Part shown: piece by piece, positions 57,541 through 64,000 of the stretch
Numbering within the stretch: position 1 is the stretch's first letter
Layout of the letters: the number at the start of each line of letters is the position of its first letter
DNA from: Plotosus lineatus
Lineage: Eukaryota > Chordata > Actinopteri > Siluriformes > Plotosidae
DNA: 64,000 bases
NCBI GenBank assembly: GCA_024760905.1
Contig: CM045734.1
Span: forward strand, 37,821,064 to 37,885,063
Direction: 5' to 3'
Translations under genes and position numbers: made by a program
The notes under the pieces: generated by a model
The model's input: the letters and a program-made list of their open reading frames with translations, nothing else
Database searches by the model: none
Told to the model about the DNA's origin: nothing

Positions 57541-60500
57541 TCATTCAGAATTGAGTGTAGACAGTGTCTTTAGTTCACCTCTCCAGTATTCTTGCCAATG
57601 GAACAACTCTGTCTCTTGCTCCTGCTTGGACTTTTCCACACACCCAAACTCCCCCATGATCCTCTGCTCATAACTCTGGTTTTAAACAGACACATGTGTT
57701 CAACACAGTTTAAGGCTTGAAAAAGAATTCCTATTAACATAAGAATTAAAGGTACTGGCTGTATACCTGATGCAGTGAATTTCGGACTTCTATGACCTTA
57801 AGCTGTGCCGCTGTGGTTTTAGCTGTAGTTATAGTGGCGGTCCTGCGATTCTGCTGCTTGATTTGTGAACCATCAATAGTTCCAAAGTATCTAATTCCTG
57901 ACCACGTTCTGTAAATGGGGAAAGCAACAAAAGACTCAGTACTATCGTCCATGCAGCAGAGACTTCATTTGTTACTTATACAAGATCTTTATCAGTCTGA
58001 ACCTGCTCCCTGGTACAGGTCTCTTCTCACACTCTTCCTGTGAAGAATCTGCTTGTGTTTGCTGAACGAATTTTATGATGTTTTCCCATTTGGGTTCTAC
58101 CGCTGTAAAGCAAAAGAGATTCATCAGATTACTGATCGGCAGTATCTGTCTAAAACACCCCAAGCTTTTTTCACAGAACACTTACGTCCACCTTGGATTT
58201 CGTCAACGGTCAGGATGTTGTCCAATTGTAAGAGTAACTTCTCTGTCATTGTGCCAAGTGCGGTCACAAACGCATCTGCATTCTTCTTAATACAGGCCTG
58301 TTAGGATGAAAGGAAAATTCAGCACAACATTCAAAAACAACAACGTGATAGTTCTGAGTATTTAGTGACCATGAAGTGTATGACCTGGAGTTCCAGTCTA
58401 TTATTTTCAATAGCCTCCCTTTGTTCTTCCTGGCGCTGATTCTCAGCTATGATCAACCTGTTCAGTTCTTCTTCACAAGCCGGGTGGCCGAGATAGAGAT
58501 ACAGCTGACTACTGTGTTCTGTCTGAGGACAGGGTTTAAACAAACTATTAAAATACTTTTAGAGCATGAAAACTACACAAAGAAATGTCCTCACCGGGCA
58601 TGGGACAGAAACACTGGACTTTTTTGTAAGGTGTAAAGTGAAATTGCTAACCACTCGTCGTTGCTGCCTTATTAAAACATGCAAATGCCAAAAATGCAAA
58701 TACAGAGTGTATATCTCCAGTAATGTAGTGCAATCTTCAAACTTTTCAACCAGGCTTTATTGGTACATGATGTAGAATTATCATGCTGTCATGTGGACTG
58801 TTCCACAGCTATGGTGATGGACAGGCTGACAGACGAGGTTAGACAAGAATCTCCATGTACTATGATGTTTGCAGATGACATTGTGATCTGTAGTGAGAGC
58901 AGAGAACAAGTGCAGGAAAATCTAGAGAGGTGGAGGTATGCCCTGGAAAGGAGGATTTTAAGTACTTAGGGTCAACAATCCAGAGCAATGGAGAGTGTGG
59001 AAAAGAGGTGGAGAAGCGTGTGCAGGTTGGTTGGAATGGTTGGAGAAAAGTGTCCGGTGTGATGTGTGATAGGAAGGTATCGGAAAAAATGAAAGGAAAA
59101 GTGTACAAGACGGTGTTGAGGCCAGCGATGTTGTATGGGTTAGAAACAGTGGCCCTGGGGAAAAGACAGGAGGCAGAGCTGGAGGTAGCAGAGATGAAAA
59201 TGTTGAGGTTCTCTTTGGTTGTAACGAGGATGGATAGAATTAGGAATGAGCACATCAGAGGGACAGCACATGTAAGACGTTTTGGAGACAAAGTCAGAGA
59301 GGCTAGATTGAGATGGTTTGGACATGTACAGAGAAGGGACAGTGAGTGAGTATATTGGGAGTAGGATGCTGAGGTTGGAACTACCAGGCAGAAGGCCTAG
59401 AGGAAGACCAAAGAGAAGATGCATGGATGTGGTGAAGCAGGACATGAAGGTAGCTGGTATAAGGAGAAGAAGATGCAAAGGATAGGGTGAGATGGAGGCA
59501 GATGATTCGCTGTGGCGACTCCTGAAGGGAAAAGCCGAAAGAAAAAGATGTGGACTGTTCCACAGTTATTTTTAAGCCCTGTATTTTTTTATCTCCTGGT
59601 GCATTGTGGGTGATTTCCACTAGAGTGTAATGTTAAAAACTCCTTCAAAAACCTTCCTTGATCTGATTTCTGAACATGGCCAAATTTTTAATAGTTCATC
59701 ATCAGCCCAAGACCCACATTTAATGAACGTTTCATGGAAATCTGTCCATTAGTTTGAGTTGAGCTGGTCACAAACAAACACAGACCGGTGGAGGTAACAA
59801 TACAATGGTACAGTCAGAAATTCCACTCACCTTCTTTTGTTCACTTTGCTGCCAAGTCTGTTCAAACTGTAGCCGAACAAGTGCCAAACTCTGACTCAAA
59901 CACTCCGAGTGATGATTACTCAGCTTTGTTAAAAGAGTTTCGGGCATCTTATGAACAATCCCTTCAGTGGTCTTTAGCTGCTGACAAAACTCTAAAGACC
60001 AAATAAAAACAGTAACAGTTTTACAGCACATTTTCATTACGAGTCCCTCTATCCATTATCTATACCGTTTATCCTTTAGTGTCAAGGGGGAAGCTGGTGT
60101 CAATCCCAGCTTACTTTGGGCAAGAAGTGGAACACCTGATTTTATTCATCGTACAGTATTTATCATTACCAGCTTAATGCAAAGACACAGAGAATCATTC
60201 ACACTCTTATTCACACCAGTGGGAAATGTGGAGCTGCCAAATGACAATGTGCATGTCTTTCAATTGTGAAACTTGTGAAATTTGTCAATTTGACAATTGT
60301 GAAACTTGAACAACTGCCGTAAACACCTACAAGCACAGAAAGACCAGACAGACCCCAAGGGTTTTTGGCCAAGATTTGAATCCCAAACCAGCCCCACTCT
60401 GAGGGAACAGAGATAACCACCATATTGCCCTTGATTTTTCTTACTATGATAAAAATTTATTTATAAGCATATGAATTAAAATGATAATTTTATACAATAT

Positions 60501-63274
60501 ATTAATTTCTGGAAATTACAGAAATTATTACTGTGTCAAATTATATTCAACAACAAAAAAAAGACTACATAACAAATGTAAAATACTTAATATAGAGTTA
60601 ACCCTACATTTATTTGCCATTTCACACAGTGTTTCAGCAGCTGGATATACTTGAAGGGTGAACATTATCTTTAAAATACATAATGCATAGGACATTTATC
60701 ACTTGCTAGTGCTACTTTGTTTAATAGAAGGTAGGAAATGTGCTCTTCCCACCATGGGGTTATGGCACTCTTGAGCACAAAATCCCTATTTCCAAACAGC
60801 TAATAATGGGTGTACAGAAAAATTGGAAATAAAAAAACTTTACTGGCTTAACAGCTAATATGAGATAAATATTACGAGAGAAATTACTCGACATGAGACA
60901 GGCTACCATGCCCTAAAGATTTTAGAACCAGATTTGGTACCAAAAGGTCTCTGGGTTTGATTCCCAATCTAGCAAAATAATGCATGGTGGCAATGGGGTG
61001 AGAAGCACCACCCCCTTCATCAAACTTCCTTGCTGATGTACCCTAAGCAAGGCACCTCAGCCCCAGCTACTCTCTGGGTGCTGCAATGTGGCTGTCCACT
61101 GCAGTGTACGTGTACATATCTTCAGCTTCCTCGGCTTAATCTGGAGTCAGGTTGCGGGGGCAGCAGCCTAAGCAATTTGATCCAGACATCTTTCTCCCCA
61201 GCCACTTCATCCAGCTCTTCCGGGGTGACACCGAGGCATTCCCAGACCAGCGGAGAGACATAATCCATGCCATGTGTTCTAGGTTGACCCCGGATTCTTG
61301 GACATGCCAGAAACACCAAACCAGGGAGGTATTCTAACAGGATTCCTGAGCCACCTCAACTGGCTCCTCTCAATCTGGCAGAGCAGCAGTTCTAGTCCGA
61401 GCTCCCCCCTGATAGCTGACCTTCTCACCTTATCTCGAAGAGAAAGCCCCGCCACCCAGGGAAGGAAGCTCATTTCAGCCGCTTGTATCCGTGATCTTGT
61501 TCTTTCTGTCACTACCCAAAACTTGTGACCATAGGTGAAGGTAGGAATGTACAGGTCCTTCTCAAAAAATTAGCATATTGTGATGAAGTTCATTATTTTC
61601 TGTAATGTACTGATAAACATGAGACTTTCAAAAATTTTAGATTCATTACACACAACTGATGTAGTTCAAGCCTTTTATTGTTTTAATATTGATAATTTTG
61701 GCAAAAAAGTAAAGAAAAACCAAAAATCCCTATCTCAAAAAATTAGCATATTTCATCTGACCAATAAAAAAGTGCTTTGAATACAAAAAAAGCCAACCTT
61801 CAAATAATTATGTTCAGTTATGCACTCAATACTTGGTCGGGAATCCTTCTGCAGACATGACTGCTTCAATGCGGCGTGGCATGGAGGCAATCAGCCTGTG
61901 GCACTGCTGAGGTGTTACGGAGGCCAGGATGCTTCGATAGCGGCCTTAAGCTCATCCACAGTGTTGGGTCTGGTGTCTCTCAACTTTCTCTTCACAAGAT
62001 CCCACAGATTCTCTATGGGCTTCAGGTCAGGAGAGTTGGCAGGTCAATTGAGCACAGTAATACCATGGTCAGTAAACCATTTAGCAGTGGTTTTGGCACT
62101 GTGAGCAGCTGCCAGGTCGTGCTGAAAAATGAAATCTTCATCTCCATAAAGCTTTTCAGCAGATGGAAGCATGAAGTGCTCCAAAATCTGATAGCTAGCT
62201 GCATTGACCCTGCACTTGATAAAACACAGTGGACCAACTCTAGCAGCTGACATGGCACCCCAGACCATCACTGACTGTGGGTACTTGACACTGGACTTCA
62301 GGCATTTTCGCATTTCCTTCTCCCCAGTCTTCCTCCAGACTCTGGCACCTTGATTTCCGAATGACATGCAAAATTTGCTTTTATCTAAAAAATAGTACTT
62401 TGGACCACTGAACAACAGTCCAGTGCTGCTTCTCTGTAGCCCAGGTCAGGCGCTTCTATCGTTGTTTCTGGTTTAAAAGTGGCTTGACCTAGGGAATGCG
62501 GCACCTGTAGCCCAGTCCACTGCTTCCACTGGTCCCCCAAGGTCTGGAATTGGCCCTTCTCCACAATCTTCCTCAGGGTCCGGTCACCTCTTCTGGTTGT
62601 GCAGCGTTTTCTGCCACACTTTTTCCTTCCCACAGACGTCCCACTGAGGTGCCTTGATACAGCACTCTGGGAACAGCCTATTCGCTCAGAGATTTCTTTC
62701 TGTGTCTTACCCTCTTGCTTGAGGGTGTCAATGATGGTCTTCTGGACAGCAGTCAGGTCGGCAGTCTTGCCCATGATTGTGGTTTTGAGTAATGAACCAG
62801 GCTGAGAGTGTTTAAAAGCCTCAGGAATCTTTTGCAGGTGTTTAGAGTTAATTGGTTGATTCAGATGATTAGGTTAATAGCTCGTTTAGACTACCTTTTC
62901 ATGATATGCTAATTTTTTGAGATAGAAATTTTGGGTTTTCATGAGCTGTATGCCAAAATCATCAGTATTAAAACAATAAAAGACCTGAAATATTTCAGTT
63001 GGTGTGCAATGAAAAAATGTGTGCAGTAAAGAAATAGCTGGGCAGTGATCAGTTAAGAATACAGTCTAGATGATTATACGAAGATAAAAGCTTGACTTTG
63101 TTTCTTAGCATTTGAAAAGGAGAAGCTACCTTGTACACAAGCATGGTGGTACTCATGGGATTGCTTCTGGCAGACAAGGAGTCTCTTGTTTAAGTCCTCA
63201 GCACACAGCTCAAAAGATTTCTGTATATACTGAGGACGGCTGACCACGCGGCGCTTCTTTTTCCTGTAAAAGTC
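57541..63274 (-). CDS. ccdc180: CCDC180-like coiled-coil protein, C-terminal part (gene runs off right edge)
   Basis: Minus-strand exons in transcript order: 63274-63130, 59991-59831, 58522-58385, 58297-58186, 58102-57976, 57908-57767 and 57675-57541 (stop TGA). Each has AG/GT boundaries and phases agree, giving 319 C-terminal residues. Recognisable parts: 'FYRKKKRRVVSRPQYIQKSF', 'CAEDLNKRLLVCQKQSHEYH', 'LYLGHPACEEELNRLIIAEN', 'ADAFVTALGTMTEKLLLQLD', 'ATITTAKTTAAQLKVIEVR' and 'SYEQRIMGEFGCVEKSKQEQ'. The order and motifs resemble the DUF4456 end of CCDC180 as I remember it; function is poorly known. The donor of the fifth exon is ambiguous: 57976 or 57982, both in frame. The 5' exons lie beyond 64000. 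It converges on pomt1. Confidence 0.7.
58809..59547 (+). mobile_element. RTE/BovB-like LINE, copy 3, 5'-truncated
   Basis: Flanked by the exact 18-bp duplication ATGTGGACTGTTCCACAG at 58791-58808 and 59548-59565. It encodes 'MVMDRLTDEVRQES', 'MMFADDIVICSESREQVQEN', 'EDFKYLGSTIQSNGE', 'PAMLYGLETVALGKRQEAE' and 'RLRWFGHVQRRDSE'. A deletion after 'RRYALERR'-type sequence at 58955 removes about 35 residues relative to copy 2. The 3' tail 'gaggcagatgattcgctgtg' is complete. It lies in a ccdc180 intron, opposite in strand to the gene. Confidence 0.9.
60130..60435. mobile_element. Degraded fish dispersed repeat
   Basis: Contains 'cattcacactcttattcaca', 'acacctacaagcacagaaag' and 'gatttgaatcccaaaccagc', typical of fish non-LTR/SINE tails. 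The ends are unclear. Confidence 0.5.
60940..61115. mobile_element. Degraded SINE-like repeat
   Basis: Contains 'tctctgggtttgattcccaa' (B-box-like), 'gtaccctaagcaaggcacct' and 'tctgggtgctgcaatgtgg', the dispersed repeat type also seen at 37715-37870. Confidence 0.45.
61118..61550 (-). mobile_element. LINE 3' fragment (same family as 48830-51105)
   Basis: On the minus strand it encodes '[20 protein letters not shown]', 'AGLSLRDKVRRSAIRGELGL' and 'PEELDEVAGEKDVWIKLLRL', the C-terminal part of the LINE polyprotein. Its 3' end lies near 61120. The right border abuts the Tc1 copy at 61553. Confidence 0.8.
61553..63015 (-). mobile_element. Tc1/mariner transposon, copy 2, right end truncated
   Basis: The left terminus is CAGGTCCTTCTCAAAAAATT, after TA. 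The right side stops at 'gttggtgtgcaatg' without the terminal ~90 bp present in copy 1. The internal repeat 'ttttcatgatatgctaat' is present. It is the same family as 29107-30359, in reverse orientation. Confidence 0.88.
61850..62774 (-). pseudogene. Tc1 transposase, frameshifted but nearly full length
   Basis: The N-terminus 'MGKTADLTAVQKTIIDTLKQ' and paired helix region run to about 62510. After a frame break come 'KYYFLDKSKFCMSFGNQ' (first catalytic Asp region), 'SVMVWGAMSAARVGPL', 'FIFQHDLAAAHSAKTTAKW' (second Asp), and in another frame the 'ENLWDLVKRKLRDT' (Glu) region. A stop after 'ITVLN' and the frameshifts make it inactive. Confidence 0.86.
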
Positions 63275-63482
63275 CTGAAAGTGAAGCAAATTAATCTGAT
63301 TATTATAAATATTGTACCGAATTTCGTCACAACACTGTGAGTGCTTGGGAGAGAGTGGGGTATATCTTACAATCATATGTACTAATAATTATTATAAAAT
63401 AAAATATATAACTGATTAATGTATTTAATAAGTGTTATAGATTTTTATAACTGAAAACAGTTCATGACAACATAATAGAATA

Positions 63483-64000
63483 CAGTAATCCCTCGCTACT
63501 TCGCGGTTCCTACTTTGTGTCCCCGCAAAATTGTGGGATTTTCCATCGGGAAATTAAAAAAATTAAAGAAAATTCAAAATTCATGTGCACTTCAGCACTA
63601 TATGTACAGTCATATGCTACCCAACATTTTCTGTTCTCCTTCTTGACTTGAGTGTTCTCTGATTGGCTCAGGCCGTGAATCCAGCAAGCTGATTGGTCGA
63701 GATTATGTTTCCCAGCATCCAACAAATCCTTTGTGTTCTATGGGAAACACCGCATTTTTAGTTCATCTACGCTACGTACCAGCAGTTCTCCAGCCCCGCG
63801 CCTAAGTTTTTCTCTCTTTGTGCTTGTAAGTAGTGTTGTGTATTACGCTAAGGTCTTGAAAATAGCCCAAAAATGCCCAGGAAGGTCATCTAGTGAACTG
63901 AAAAAAGAAAAGGAAAATGATGACAGTTAGTGAGAAAATTACGCTTCTAGATTTATTAAAAGAAGGGCAAAGATTTGCATCTGTGGCTCGCCATTATGGC
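63483..64000 (+). mobile_element. Tigger/pogo transposon, 5' part, runs off window
   Basis: Starts CAGTAATCCCTCGCTACTTC after TA. The first transposase residues are readable from about 63900: a basic stretch KKKRK, then 'MMTVSEKITLLDLLKEGQRF' and 'ASVARHYG', the start of the CENP-B-like DNA-binding domain. An upstream start in another frame ends early, so this copy may be frameshifted. Confidence 0.75.

Noticed and set aside
1..64000. CRISPR arrays, operons, phage or plasmid features
   Set aside because: No regular short repeats with spacers and no compact bacterial gene order. All evidence points to a vertebrate nuclear genome.

Overview
The window looks like vertebrate nuclear DNA, most likely from a ray-finned fish. 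The genes are split into many GT-AG exons. The repeats are fish-typical: Tc1/mariner, hAT and Tigger/pogo DNA transposons, an RTE/BovB-like LINE, and several tRNA-headed SINEs. I cannot name the species, and 'fish' is an inference from repeat content. There is no prokaryotic gene organisation and no CRISPR array.

Layout. Positions 1-11,300 hold only stacked transposable elements. These include two RTE LINE copies with target-site duplications and a long-TIR DNA transposon carrying an uncharacterised zinc-motif protein. Positions 12,208-24,044 (+) hold a FAM169-family gene (soluble lamin-associated protein relatives). It has ten ordinary exons and then one 6.2-kb exon encoding a very long Glu-rich tail with recurring R-R-S-x-R-L motifs. 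Positions 24,070-31,640 are intergenic and contain SINEs and one Tc1 copy. Positions 31,650-52,942 (+) hold a complete pomt1 gene (protein O-mannosyltransferase 1): 19 coding exons, about 721 residues, with introns full of nested transposons. Positions 57,541-63,274 (-) hold the 3' part of a coiled-coil gene, best matched to CCDC180. It converges tail-to-tail on pomt1 and its 5' part lies beyond the right edge. A Tigger element begins at 63,483 and runs off the window.

The three host genes share no obvious pathway. POMT1 works in the ER membrane, FAM169 proteins are nuclear/lamina-associated, and CCDC180 is a little-studied coiled-coil protein. Exon coordinates were set by hand from splice signals, reading phase and recalled family sequences. 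All coding phases close without a frameshift in all three models.

The most unusual items are the expanded FAM169 exon, the long-TIR transposon at about 3,640-6,620, the composite SINE that shares both a 5' segment and the 3' tail with the resident RTE LINE, and nested insertions whose order can be read from target-site duplications and one empty site.
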